A stretch of DNA of 64,000 nucleotides from Amnibacterium flavum. GTDB lineage: Bacteria; Actinomycetota; Actinomycetes; Actinomycetales; Microbacteriaceae. Below the pieces are notes generated by a model. The model did not search any database. It had not been told where the DNA came from and worked only from the letters and a program-made list of their open reading frames with translations. Made by a program: the position numbers and the translations under genes. Of this stretch, positions 15,671-24,155 are shown one piece after another (positions within the stretch are counted from its first letter, which is position 1; every line of letters begins with the position of its first letter). Location of the stretch: assembly GCF_003097495.1 (NCBI RefSeq), contig NZ_QEOP01000002.1, positions 992,001 through 1,056,000 of the forward strand. The letters are read 5' to 3'.

Positions 15671-16438
15671 ATGAAGATCGCTGTCGCAGGGGGCACCGGG
15701 GCCGTGGGCCGTCACGTGGTCGATGTGGTCAGAGAGCGCGGACACGAGCCTGTGGTGCTGGCACGGTCGACGGGCGCCGACCTCATCACCGGATCCGGCC
15801 TCGCCGACCGGCTGGACGGAGTCTCCTCGGTCGTCGACGTCACGTCGATCGCCGCCCAGTCGGGCGCGACGTCGACGAGGTTCTTCGAGCGGGTCACCGA
15901 GAACCTGCTCGCCGCGGAGCGGAGGGCGGGAGTCGGGCATCACCTCGCCCTCTCCATCGTCGGCAGCGACCTCGCCCCGCACGGCTACTACGCGGGCAAG
16001 GCGGCCCAGGAGCGAGCGGTGGAGCAGGGCGCGGTGCCCTGGACGATTCTCCGCGCGACCCAGTTCCATGAGTTCGCCCCGCAGATCCTGGGGCGGATGA
16101 GGACGGGTCCGCTCGCGCTCATCCCGGTCATGCGATGCCAGCCCGTCGCCGCCCGCGAGGTAGCCTCTCGACTCGTCGACCTCGCGGCAGGCGTCCCTGC
16201 GGGCCATGCGGTCGATCTCGCAGGACCGAGGGAGGAATCGATGGTCGACATGGTCCGTCGCTACGTCTCGGCGACGGGCGGCCGATCCGCTCTGCTGGCC
16301 ATTCCCGTACCCGGAGCGTTCGGGAAGGCGCTGCGGGACGGCACGCTCCTCGCCGGTACCGAGGCGCAGCGCGGAACGCAGACTTTCGCGCAGTGGCTCG
16401 ACGAACTCGGTGCCGGGCGGGAGTCTCGACGGCGCTGA
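15671..16438 (+). CDS. SDR-family NAD(P)-binding oxidoreductase (ECF41 partner)
   Basis: A 255-residue atypical SDR with the N-terminal Rossmann motif VAGGTGAVGRHVVD and a YYAGKAAQE segment that carries the YxxxK residues. It belongs with NAD(P)H-binding epimerase/NmrA-like proteins (FxAR...LDGVSSVVD). I start at ATG 15671; GGAGGAGTGCAGGGG precedes it. Its place after the ECF41 gene matches the known ECF41-partner arrangement, so it is probably the sigma factor's main target. The reaction is unknown. Confidence 0.85.
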   Translation: MKIAVAGGTGAVGRHVVDVVRERGHEPVVLARSTGADLITGSGLADRLDGVSSVVDVTSIAAQSGATSTRFFERVTENLLAAERRAGVGHHLALSIVGSDLAPHGYYAGKAAQERAVEQGAVPWTILRATQFHEFAPQILGRMRTGPLALIPVMRCQPVAAREVASRLVDLAAGVPAGHAVDLAGPREESMVDMVRRYVSATGGRSALLAIPVPGAFGKALRDGTLLAGTEAQRGTQTFAQWLDELGAGRESRRR

Positions 16439-16479
16439 GTTGACGGCGCTGAGTCGACGGGCGTCGCGATCGGACAGCC

Positions 16480-16668
16480 TCAGGCGATGAGGGGGTGCAG
16501 GTCGAGTCCGAACAGCACCAGCGGCCACAGGATGATCGCCAGCAGCCCCTCGATGAGGTTGCCGAGGATGTTCCACTCGACGAGGTACCCGCGGACCGCC
16601 GCGACGATGATCCCCACGACGACGTACAGGACTCCGACGACACTCACACCTCGACCGCGTCTGCGCAT
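16480..16668 (-). CDS. Small conserved membrane protein (two spans)
   Basis: About 55-62 residues: VSVVGVLYVVVGIIVAAVRG, a short loop, then LIEGLLAIILWPLVLFGLDL and HPLIA. Two hydrophobic helices separated by a polar loop match a small actinobacterial membrane protein family often next to unrelated genes. Start could be ATG 16668 or GTG 16647; the latter puts the first membrane span at the start as in relatives I remember. Function unknown. Confidence 0.65.
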   Translation of the reverse strand: MRRRGRGVSVVGVLYVVVGIIVAAVRGYLVEWNILGNLIEGLLAIILWPLVLFGLDLHPLIA

Positions 16669-16780
16669 CCGACCCACCCAACGATTCCGCCCGGTCCCAT
16701 CGACCGGTGACAGACGCACGATACCGACGGCATCTGCCGAAACGGTGAGCGTCAACCCAGTGGCTCCGATGCGGTGCACC

Positions 16781-18187
16781 TCATCTCGTCATCTCGGCCG
16801 CAGCACGGACGGGTCGGGCCGCGCGCAGCACCGACCTCGGATCGTAGATCGCGGACAGGGCGACCAAGCGGTCGAGGGTCTCCTGCGGGTAGCTGCGGCG
16901 CACGTCGACCGGGTCGGCGCTAGAGGAGAAATTGGGCATCGATCCGCCCGTGGACCAGGGCTGCATTGCGGCCATGATCCTCGCGGAGTCCGCGGCTGTC
17001 ACGGCTGCCACCGGACCGGCCGCGATGCCGATGGTGATGAGACTCACCGCGGCGTCTCGGTGACCCATCGCGCTCGGCCCTGTCGGCGTCCGAGCGATCG
17101 CCCCGCCGAGGAGGCGGAGTTCCACTGCCACCTGGACACTGTCGGCTCCGGGCCCCGCAGCCCTGAGGAGGGCATCGACGGCATCCGGCGGGAACTCCCG
17201 CAGCAATCCGCCGTTGTCGGCCGCCGGCATGGGATCGACCGGGTCGGCGTGGATGGACGCGATCTGCGAGTACGGCAGGTCGCCGATCCCTCCGAGCACC
17301 GGGGTGGCGACGGCGAGGAGCGGTGCGAGGATTCGCTGCGCCTCCTCTGCGTCACCGACCCAGGCGAACCGGACGGCGAGCGTGACCTTCCCCGCGAGGG
17401 GCGGCGGCACGAACGGGGCGTCGGGCATCCGCATGATGGCGACCGAGGTGGTTGCCGCGTCGGGCAGGTCGGGCGCCCATTCCGCCCAGGCATGCAGCAC
17501 CGCTGCGATGTCCTCTGCGCCGAAGTAGAGGGCGCCCCCGTAGATCTCCGACAGCCGGGGGAGGTCGAGCTCGACCGCGGTCACGATGCCGAGAGCCCCC
17601 TTGCCGCCGCGAAGAGCCCAGAACAGGTCGAAGTTCTCGGTGCCGCTGACCCGTCTCCTCTGTCCGTCGCCCGTGACCACGTCGAAGGCGCGAACGTAGT
17701 CGGCCGACACCCCGAAGGTCCGGGCGACGGGTCCGAGGCCGCCGCCGGTCAGGTAGCCGACGACGCCGACCGTCGTCGCACTGCCGGACAAGGGAGCGAG
17801 GCCGAGCGGGGTGGCTCGCTCGAAGAGAGCTCCCCAGGTCACCCCCGCACCCACCCGAGCCCAACCGGCCTCATCCACGTTCAGCTCGTCCATCGCGCCC
17901 GTGCGGATCAGCAGCACTCCGTCGAGGGGGTCGGCTGCGCCGTGTCCGGTCGCACGAACCGCCACCTCGATGCCGTGATCCGCCGCATAGCGCACCGTCG
18001 CGGCGACGTCCTCGGCGGAGTGGGCCTCGACGACGGCGATCGGGTGGGACTGGACCGCGACGTTCCAGGAGGCGGCGCCGAGGTCGTAGCCGTCGGAGCC
18101 GGGCCTGTGGAGGGGGCCGGTCAGGAGCGCGGCGAGTTCATCGAACTGCTCGTCGCTGAGTATCGGGGTGTCGGTCGATGTGGGCAT
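16781..18187 (-). CDS. FAD-binding oxidoreductase (berberine-bridge/PCMH type)
   Basis: A 468-residue flavoprotein. An FAD-binding PCMH domain fills about residues 35-205: IAVVEAHSAEDVAATVRYA, VRATGHGAADP (covalent-flavin His candidate) and TVGVVGYLTGGGLGPVARTFG. The C terminus YPQETLDRLVALSAIYDP is a berberine-bridge (BBE) tail, usually NPxN..Y.; here YDPRSVL. Such enzymes oxidise sugars or alcohols using oxygen. I start at ATG 18187 with AGGAG seven bases upstream. It converges with nothing and shares the intergenic region at 18188-18339 with the next gene. Confidence 0.88.
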   Translation of the reverse strand: MPTSTDTPILSDEQFDELAALLTGPLHRPGSDGYDLGAASWNVAVQSHPIAVVEAHSAEDVAATVRYAADHGIEVAVRATGHGAADPLDGVLLIRTGAMDELNVDEAGWARVGAGVTWGALFERATPLGLAPLSGSATTVGVVGYLTGGGLGPVARTFGVSADYVRAFDVVTGDGQRRRVSGTENFDLFWALRGGKGALGIVTAVELDLPRLSEIYGGALYFGAEDIAAVLHAWAEWAPDLPDAATTSVAIMRMPDAPFVPPPLAGKVTLAVRFAWVGDAEEAQRILAPLLAVATPVLGGIGDLPYSQIASIHADPVDPMPAADNGGLLREFPPDAVDALLRAAGPGADSVQVAVELRLLGGAIARTPTGPSAMGHRDAAVSLITIGIAAGPVAAVTAADSARIMAAMQPWSTGGSMPNFSSSADPVDVRRSYPQETLDRLVALSAIYDPRSVLRAARPVRAAAEMTR

Positions 18188-18339
18188 GCGCTGCTCCTGG
18201 AAGCGGATCGTGTGACGGAGTGAATTCGGAGGTCGTGAAACTCTCTGCGGTTGCGCGGGAGCGGGGGATGGGGCGGACTCCCGAGTAAACCGGGTTGACT
18301 GACGGTGACGAGTCGCTCGGACTCGACGAAGGAGCACTC

Positions 18340-18696
18340 ATGGCGCTGACCTATTCATCAGTCGAGGGAACCGAACTGGTGACGGTGGCGTACGACGGCG
18401 ATCTGTCCGCCGCGGATGTGCGGGCGCTGCGCGAGCACATCGAGTCCGTGGTCGCGGACCACGGCGCGATGCGCCTGCTGCTGGAATACGGCCGTGCCGG
18501 ATCCATGCCGCCGAGCGCGCTGTTCGAGGACATGAAGAACGCGGAATTCGTGCGGAAGATCGCGCGCGCTGCGATCGTGACCGATTCGACCTGGATCCGA
18601 GGTGTCGCGGGCACCATGCGGCACCTGGTGCCGTTCGAGGTCAAAGTGTTCTCGCCCGATGAGCACGGGGCAGCGCTGGAGTGGGTCACCGACTGA
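18340..18696 (+). CDS. SpoIIAA-like / STAS-SEC14 domain protein
   Basis: A 118-residue single-domain protein with alternating strand-helix pattern: TELVTVAYDGDLSAADVRAL, a middle RLLLEYGRAGSMPPSALFED, and RKIARAAIVTDSTWIRGV. This resembles the SpoIIAA-like (PF11964) family. Members are often stress-associated or regulatory in actinobacteria; the role here is unknown. AAGGAG lies 5 bases before ATG 18340. Confidence 0.75.
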   Translation: MALTYSSVEGTELVTVAYDGDLSAADVRALREHIESVVADHGAMRLLLEYGRAGSMPPSALFEDMKNAEFVRKIARAAIVTDSTWIRGVAGTMRHLVPFEVKVFSPDEHGAALEWVTD

Positions 18697-18765
18697 CCCG
18701 TCGACCCGTGCGCTCTCCCGGTCCACGCCACGCTCCCTTGCGTCGTTAGGTGAGCATGTTTCCGC

Positions 18766-18802
18766 AGACCCCCGAGACGCGCAACGTGCCGCTCGGGGGT
18801 CT
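18766..18802 (+). terminator. Hairpin terminator
   Basis: AGACCCCCGAG (18766-18776) pairs perfectly with CTCGGGGGTCT (18792-18802), with a 15-nt loop, 70 bases after the stop of the 18340 gene. It separates that gene from the next one. Confidence 0.7.
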
Positions 18803-18904
18803 CGGGCGTGACATCCACCTCACGTGCAGTGGGCACCCAGGTCGGGCGGAGAGGTCAGCCGTAGCGTCGGGGCAGACCAACCGGTGCAGCGAGGGAGCAG
18901 GACT

Positions 18905-19393
18905 ATGACGACGGCGACGAAAGACGAACTCGAGACGATCGGCAAGATCGTGAAGGCGGCTCGCATCGGCCTTCTGACGACGATCTCCGAGGATGGTCGG
19001 CTGCTGAGCCGTCCGCTCGCGACCGTCGAGGCGGAGTTCGACGGCGACGTGTGGTTCTTCACCGCCGACCCCTCCCACAAGACGGAGCAGCTTCAGCTCA
19101 ACAACCAGGTCAACGTCGCCTACGAGTCCGGCAAGGGGTACCTGTCGATCGCCGGCACCGCCGAGATCGTGCACGACCGTTCGAAGATCGACGAGCTCTG
19201 GACGCCGGCGGCCGAGGCCTGGTTCGAGCAGGGCAAGGACGACCCGAACATCGCCCTCATCAAAGTGCACGCCGAGAGCGCGGAGTACTGGGCGAGCCTC
19301 GACCCCAAGCCCGTCGTGCTGCTGAAGTACGCGAAGGCGATCGTCACGCATGACCGGCCCGACATCGGCGAGAACGCCAGCGTCGATCTCTGA
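18905..19393 (+). CDS. Pyridoxamine 5'-phosphate oxidase family protein (general stress protein 26 type)
   Basis: A 162-residue split-barrel flavin protein: IGLLTTISEDGRLLSRPL near residue 20, VWFFTADPSHKTEQL near 50, and YESGKGYLSIAGTAEIVHDR, the usual pattern of the stress protein 26 family. It probably binds FMN or FAD; no substrate can be named. ATG 18905 follows GGGAGCAGG. Confidence 0.88.
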   Translation: MTTATKDELETIGKIVKAARIGLLTTISEDGRLLSRPLATVEAEFDGDVWFFTADPSHKTEQLQLNNQVNVAYESGKGYLSIAGTAEIVHDRSKIDELWTPAAEAWFEQGKDDPNIALIKVHAESAEYWASLDPKPVVLLKYAKAIVTHDRPDIGENASVDL

Positions 19394-19404
19394 GCGCGTG
19401 AGGT

Positions 19405-20181
19405 TCAGCTCCCCGGCAGCTGCCGGGGGAGTCCGAACACCGTCCTGACACCGGGGGAGAACAGCACCGAGTCCGGCGTGGCCGCCCCCAGGTCCGGGAA
19501 TCCCGCGGCGGCGAGCAGCTGGTCATCCATCCGGATCAGTTCCGCCTTCCGGAGCGGCCAGCGCTCGTGCTCGTTGCGCGCGTAGTTCGTCACGCCGAGG
19601 TGCGTCTCGTGGAACGCCCACCGCGCGGTGAGGAAGTCGGCGATCGGATCCCCTTCCACCGGCGCGGAGAGGGGGCGCGCGACGAGATGCGTCCCGGCGT
19701 TCGGCACGGCCCGCTCATTGCGCTTCGGGACCAGCCGGGCGTCGAGGTCGTGGCGGCGGGACCGGTAGGCCACGAGTCCGCCCCGCCGGCCCATGGACAT
19801 CCTCGCCCAGTGATACGGAAGGCCGAACGCGGCTCGGGCGGTCAGGACGCTGACCAGCCGACTGGCGTCGAGCGAGGCGAAGACCACCCCGCGACGTCCG
19901 CGCTCGTCGACGGAGTACAGACGCACGTTGACCTCGGGGAAGGTGCCGAAGTACGGCACCGCCGGACCGCCAAGGAAGGCGCTGTGCGACAGTCGGAACG
20001 CGATGAGCCCGACCCAGGTCGACCCGTCGATCTCGTCGGGCCGGGTCCCCTCCGGGAGGAGAGGAGCCACACGGGCCGGATCGACTCGCCAGTGCAGGAA
20101 CGTGGCATCGCTCCAGCGCTGCGCGATGACGATACGACCGCCGAGCGGCGGGGCTGTGACGCTGATGGGCTCGATCTGCAC
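19405..20181 (-). CDS. DUF2071 (YqjF-like) protein
   Basis: A 258-residue soluble protein with the DUF2071 pattern: AQRWSDATFLHWRVDP at the N terminus, LLPEGTRPDEIDGSTWVGLI, and FPEVNVRLYSVDERGRRGV in the middle. The family, an acetoacetate-decarboxylase-like fold, has no firm function. It lies downstream of the SNF2 helicase gene on the same strand with a 26-bp gap, so they may be co-transcribed. Confidence 0.85.
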   Translation of the reverse strand: MQIEPISVTAPPLGGRIVIAQRWSDATFLHWRVDPARVAPLLPEGTRPDEIDGSTWVGLIAFRLSHSAFLGGPAVPYFGTFPEVNVRLYSVDERGRRGVVFASLDASRLVSVLTARAAFGLPYHWARMSMGRRGGLVAYRSRRHDLDARLVPKRNERAVPNAGTHLVARPLSAPVEGDPIADFLTARWAFHETHLGVTNYARNEHERWPLRKAELIRMDDQLLAAAGFPDLGAATPDSVLFSPGVRTVFGLPRQLPGS

Positions 20182-20207
20182 GACCCGAGACTACGTACCC
20201 AGGGTGA

Positions 20208-23177
20208 TCAGAAGTCGAGCAGGCCCCGGATGTCGTCGGCGGACAGCGTCGAGCTGAACAGCTGGTCGTCGTCGATGACCGCGTCGAAGAGACGTGCCTT
20301 CTGCTCCTTGAGAGCCATGACCTTCTCCTCGATGGTGCCGTCGGCGACCAGCCGGTAGACGTTGACCGATCGGGTCTGGCCGATGCGGTGCGTTCGGTCG
20401 ATCGCCTGCTCCTCGGCCGCCGGATTCCACCAGGGGTCGAGCAGGAAGACGTAGTCGGCCTCGGTCAGGTTGAGGCCGAAACCGCCCGCCTTGAGGCTGA
20501 TGAGGAAGACCGGCGCCTCGCCGCCGCGGAACCTGTCGATGACCTCGGAGCGGCGGGTCGTCGATCCGTCGAGGTACTCGTACTCGATGCCGGCGGCTTT
20601 GAGCCGTTCGGCGGCCTTGCCGAGGAACGAGGTGAACTGGCTGAAGACGAGCGCGCGATGGCCTTCGGCGATGACGTCGTCGAGGTGGTCGAGGAGCACG
20701 TCGAGCTTGGCCGACGGCATGCTCGCGTACTGCTCGTCAACGAGCGACGCGTCGAGGCTGAGCATGCGCAGAAGGGTGAGGGAACGGAAGACGATGAACC
20801 GGTTCTTGTTCATGTCGGTGAGGAGTCCGAGAAGCTTCTGCCGCTCGCGCTGCAGGAACCGGTCGTAGAGCTTGCGGTGCGCGGGTGCCAGATCGACGTG
20901 CAGGACCTGCTCCTGCTTGGGCGGCAGGTCGGATGCGACGAGCTGCTTGGTGCGTCGCATCATCAGCGGGCGGATGCGGCGACGCAGCCGGGCGAGTCGC
21001 TCGAGCCCGTACCCGGCGGCGATGGGGCGCGTGTACTCCTCAGCGAACTTGCGTCCGGAGGGGAACAGGCCGGGAGCGACGATCTGGAAGATGGCCCACA
21101 GGTCGGTGAGGCTGTTCTCCATGGGCGTGCCGGTGATGGCGAGCTTGAACGGAGCGTCCAGCGCCACGGCGTTCTCGTGAGCCTTCGAGGTGGCGTTCTT
21201 CACGAACTGGGCCTCGTCGAGGATGAGCCCCGCCCAGGCCACCTCCTGGTAGCCGGCGAAGTCGAGCCGGAAGAGCGCGTACGAGGTGATCACGATGTCG
21301 GCGCCCCGCGCCGATTCGGCGGGCGAGATGCCGGACTTGCGCTGGGTGCGGGTCACCCCGGTGACGGCCAGACCGGGGGTGAAGCGCTGCGCCTCGGCCA
21401 CCCAGTTCGAGACGACCGATGTCGGCGCGACGACGAGGAACGGCTTGCGCCCGATTCCGGAGGTCGTCTCCGTCGCGTGGGCGACGAGTGCGAGGGTCTG
21501 CAGCGTCTTGCCGAGCCCCATGTCGTCGGCGAGGACACCGCCGAGTCCGTGCCGCCACAGGAAGGTCAGCCAGGTGTAGCCGTCACGCTGGTACGGCCGC
21601 ATCTCAGCCTGGAGGCCCGCCGGCAGCGGGGTCGTCTCGATGGGTGCGTCACCGGTGAGCTCGCGGAGACCGGCGACGGTCTCACGCCAGGAGATGGCCT
21701 GGACCGTCTCCTCCGCGAGGTCTTCGAAGTCCGCCCAGAGGCTCGCCTGGTATCGGCTGATCCGGAGGCCCGTCTCCCATTCGTCCAGTTCCGACGCCTC
21801 GGCGATGAGCTCGCGGAGCTGATCGAACACCGGCTGACGCAGCGACAGGTAGGACCCGTCGATCAGCAGGAGCTTGTTCGACCCCTTGGCCAAGGCCGTG
21901 AAGAGCGGTGCGAACGGGACCTTCTTGCCGTCGACGGTCACGACGACGCCGAGGTCGAACCAGTCGCGCTGATCGGTCTCGACGGTCGTGACGGTGAGCG
22001 CGGGCACCCCGGTGAGCTCGCGGTACTCGGGGACGTCGCCGACGACGTCGACCCGGACGCCGTCGGTCTCGCGGATGCGGGGGAGGACGTGCTCGCTGAA
22101 CTCCGCCGCATCGACGCCGACGAGGGTGGTGAGCGCGGTCGGCACGCCGCCGCCGAGTGCCTCGCGGAGGGCGTCGATGACCTCCCGTTCGGCGACGGGG
22201 TCGCGGAACTCGTCGTCGACGGTCGGCGAGACGGCGAGAGGAACGCGTTCGCTCCCGTACTCCCAGTGCCAACCGAGGGTCAGCATGTTTCCCGGGGAGT
22301 AGGTCGCGGTCAGGACGAGACCGGGCGCGGATGCCTCGGGCAGCTCGACGGATCCGTCGGGACTGGTCACCGAGACGGCGCGCCGCAGCTTCGGGTAGTA
22401 CTGCGAGAGGAACTCGTCGGCGTCGCTCGCGGGGACGACGATGGTCGACGGGCTCTTCAGGAGCTGGCGCTGCTCCTCGGTGACGGGCTCGACGGTCGGT
22501 GCGAGCGCGACGGTGGTCGGGTCGAACGTGAACGTGTAGAGGCCGTGGTCGCCGAGCAGACGCACCGCGTCGGTCGGCCGCCTCTCCCCGTCGATCCGTA
22601 TCGCAGGGGCGACGAGCAGGTCCCCGGGGTTGCCGTGCTCGGAGGTCGAGACGATCTCGATGCCGAGGGTCGCGCCGTGCCCGATGGTGACGGGGGTGCT
22701 CTTCTTGCCGGTGACGAATTCCATGCCCAGCTCGGCGGCGGATTCGAAGAGCGACCACAGCAGCGGGCTGCCGATGTGGTCGAGGTAGATCCAGTCCGGC
22801 TCGGCCGCGCCGTACGTGCCGCGAGTCGACCGGTCGAGAGCGACGAGTTGGGCGAGCCAGCTCTGGTGCTCGGGGTTCAGGCGCAGCCGTCCGGTGTGGT
22901 AGCCGACGTTGCTCCAGTTCACGGTGCCGCGAACCCAGTTGCCGGACACGCTCCGGGTGACGGGTCGGATGGCGAGGCGCAGGTCGGCGCTGCGGGGCGT
23001 GTTGATGTCGGCCGTCTTGGCGGAGGCTCCGCGCCAGCGGTCGCGGAGGGCGCCCATCTCGCGCACTTCGAAGAGAAGCCCCATGGGCGTGAAGTCGTGG
23101 CTGACGGTCCGCGATCCGGAGGCCGCTCGCGCGTCGGTCATCGCGGTCACGGCGGTCTTCCAACTGGCCGAGGGCAT
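20208..23177 (-). CDS. SNF2/RapA-type DEAD-box helicase
   Basis: A 989-residue Swi2/Snf2 ATPase. The N-terminal half (about 1-500) is a bacterial SNF2-associated domain; the motor starts near residue 520 with YQRDGYTWLTFL, Walker A DDMGLGKT near 546, Walker B DEAQ near 652, and the helicase C domain carries ALVFSQFTSFL, LISLKAGGFGLNLT and WNPAAEEQAIDRTHRIGQ. It is probably a dsDNA translocase acting on protein-DNA complexes. The ATG at 23177 has no ribosome site and a leaderless -10. The reverse strand is open over its whole length but that is a GC-skew shadow. Confidence 0.92.
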   Translation of the reverse strand: MPSASWKTAVTAMTDARAASGSRTVSHDFTPMGLLFEVREMGALRDRWRGASAKTADINTPRSADLRLAIRPVTRSVSGNWVRGTVNWSNVGYHTGRLRLNPEHQSWLAQLVALDRSTRGTYGAAEPDWIYLDHIGSPLLWSLFESAAELGMEFVTGKKSTPVTIGHGATLGIEIVSTSEHGNPGDLLVAPAIRIDGERRPTDAVRLLGDHGLYTFTFDPTTVALAPTVEPVTEEQRQLLKSPSTIVVPASDADEFLSQYYPKLRRAVSVTSPDGSVELPEASAPGLVLTATYSPGNMLTLGWHWEYGSERVPLAVSPTVDDEFRDPVAEREVIDALREALGGGVPTALTTLVGVDAAEFSEHVLPRIRETDGVRVDVVGDVPEYRELTGVPALTVTTVETDQRDWFDLGVVVTVDGKKVPFAPLFTALAKGSNKLLLIDGSYLSLRQPVFDQLRELIAEASELDEWETGLRISRYQASLWADFEDLAEETVQAISWRETVAGLRELTGDAPIETTPLPAGLQAEMRPYQRDGYTWLTFLWRHGLGGVLADDMGLGKTLQTLALVAHATETTSGIGRKPFLVVAPTSVVSNWVAEAQRFTPGLAVTGVTRTQRKSGISPAESARGADIVITSYALFRLDFAGYQEVAWAGLILDEAQFVKNATSKAHENAVALDAPFKLAITGTPMENSLTDLWAIFQIVAPGLFPSGRKFAEEYTRPIAAGYGLERLARLRRRIRPLMMRRTKQLVASDLPPKQEQVLHVDLAPAHRKLYDRFLQRERQKLLGLLTDMNKNRFIVFRSLTLLRMLSLDASLVDEQYASMPSAKLDVLLDHLDDVIAEGHRALVFSQFTSFLGKAAERLKAAGIEYEYLDGSTTRRSEVIDRFRGGEAPVFLISLKAGGFGLNLTEADYVFLLDPWWNPAAEEQAIDRTHRIGQTRSVNVYRLVADGTIEEKVMALKEQKARLFDAVIDDDQLFSSTLSADDIRGLLDF

Positions 23178-23189
23178 CCCTTCAGGCTA
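23177..23189 (-). promoter_or_regulatory. Leaderless promoter -10 element for the SNF2 gene
   Basis: On the minus strand TAGCCT (23189-23184) stands 12 nt before the ATG at 23177, as at 2161 and 10183. Confidence 0.5.
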
Positions 23190-23290
23190 CCTGCGCGCAG
23201 GCCCCGCCCGGACCGATCGACGCTCTTCAGGCCTGTTCCTCGGCGAGCTCGCGTGCGAGCATGTCCGCATCAGCGAACGAGGGAGTCGCC

Positions 23291-23875
23291 ATGAGCTCGA
23301 TCGAGACCGTGCCGGAGTCGGACGCGACGGGGCGCCGAGCCGACCTCTACGCGGAGGACCGCGAGGAGTACGGGTTCGTGCCGGATCACACCCGGGTGAT
23401 GACCGTGAACCTCGGTGCCTACGAGGCGTGGGAGAACCTGATCTCGGCGATCGCCCGGCCGATGGGCCTGCGCCGCTACGAGCTGGTGACCCTCGCCGCC
23501 GCGCGGGGAGCGGGTTCGCGGCACTGCCGGCTGGCGCACGGCCGGAAGAGCATCAGCCTCTTCGGCGAGGACCAGCTGCTGCGCATCGCTCATGACTATC
23601 GGGATGCAGGACTGTCCGGGGCGGAGGTCGCGATGATGGAGTACGCAGAGCGGATCAGCCGGGATGCCGGCTCGATCACGGATGCCGACCTCGACGTGCT
23701 GCGCGGACACGGCTTCACCGATCGCGACATCGTCGACATCGCCCTCGCGGCGGCGGCGAGGAACTTCTACAGCCGTGCCATCCAAGCCCTCGCGGCCGAG
23801 GTCGAGGACCTTCCCGGCCTGAGCCCGGCCCTCGCGCGCGCCCTCACCGAGAACCTCGCCCCAACAACCCCCTGA
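23291..23875 (+). CDS. Carboxymuconolactone decarboxylase/AhpD-like protein lacking one redox Cys
   Basis: A 194-residue helical protein of the peroxidase-related CMD group. In AhpD-type enzymes the active site is CxxCxxxH; here it reads SRHCRLAH with Ser76, Cys79 and His83, so only one cysteine is left and a disulfide cannot form. PMGLRRYELVTLAAARGAGS and YAERISRDAG around it fit the family. Redox activity is therefore doubtful. I start at ATG 23291. Confidence 0.82.
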   Translation: MSSIETVPESDATGRRADLYAEDREEYGFVPDHTRVMTVNLGAYEAWENLISAIARPMGLRRYELVTLAAARGAGSRHCRLAHGRKSISLFGEDQLLRIAHDYRDAGLSGAEVAMMEYAERISRDAGSITDADLDVLRGHGFTDRDIVDIALAAAARNFYSRAIQALAAEVEDLPGLSPALARALTENLAPTTP

Positions 23876-23905
23876 CCCGCCCCGCCGGCCCCGCCCGCCG
23901 AGCGC

Positions 23906-24146
23906 CCGCCCGTTGAGCCTGTCGAAACGAAGGCCCTGCACTTGCCCCGCCCGTTGAGCGCAGCGAAACGAAGGGACCCCGGCCCTAACCCCGCCCGTTG
24001 AGCGCAGCGAAACGAAGGAACCGCAAGGCCCACCTGCCCGTTGAGCCCGCCGAAACGAAGGCCCTGCACTTGCCCCGCCCGTTGAGCGCAGCGAAACGAA
24101 GGAACCGTCCCACCAACCCCGCCCGTTGAGCCCGTCGAAACGAAGG
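23906..24146. repeat. Intergenic hairpin repeat array
   Basis: Six direct copies of CCCGCCCGTTGAGCGCAGCG with AAACGAAGG ends (variants GCCTGTC, GCCCGCC, GCCCGTC) fill the space between two converging genes. Confidence 0.9.
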
Positions 24147-24155
24147 GACCCCGAC

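Noticed and set aside
16487-18223. 578-codon plus-strand frame opposite the FAD oxidase
   Set aside because: Low-complexity composition typical of a GC-rich shadow; the minus frame has PCMH and BBE motifs.
20388-23294. 968-codon open frame antisense to the SNF2 helicase gene
   Set aside because: It is rich in Arg, Gly, Glu and Val with no domain pattern and mirrors the helicase codons; the helicase motifs are clear on the other strand.
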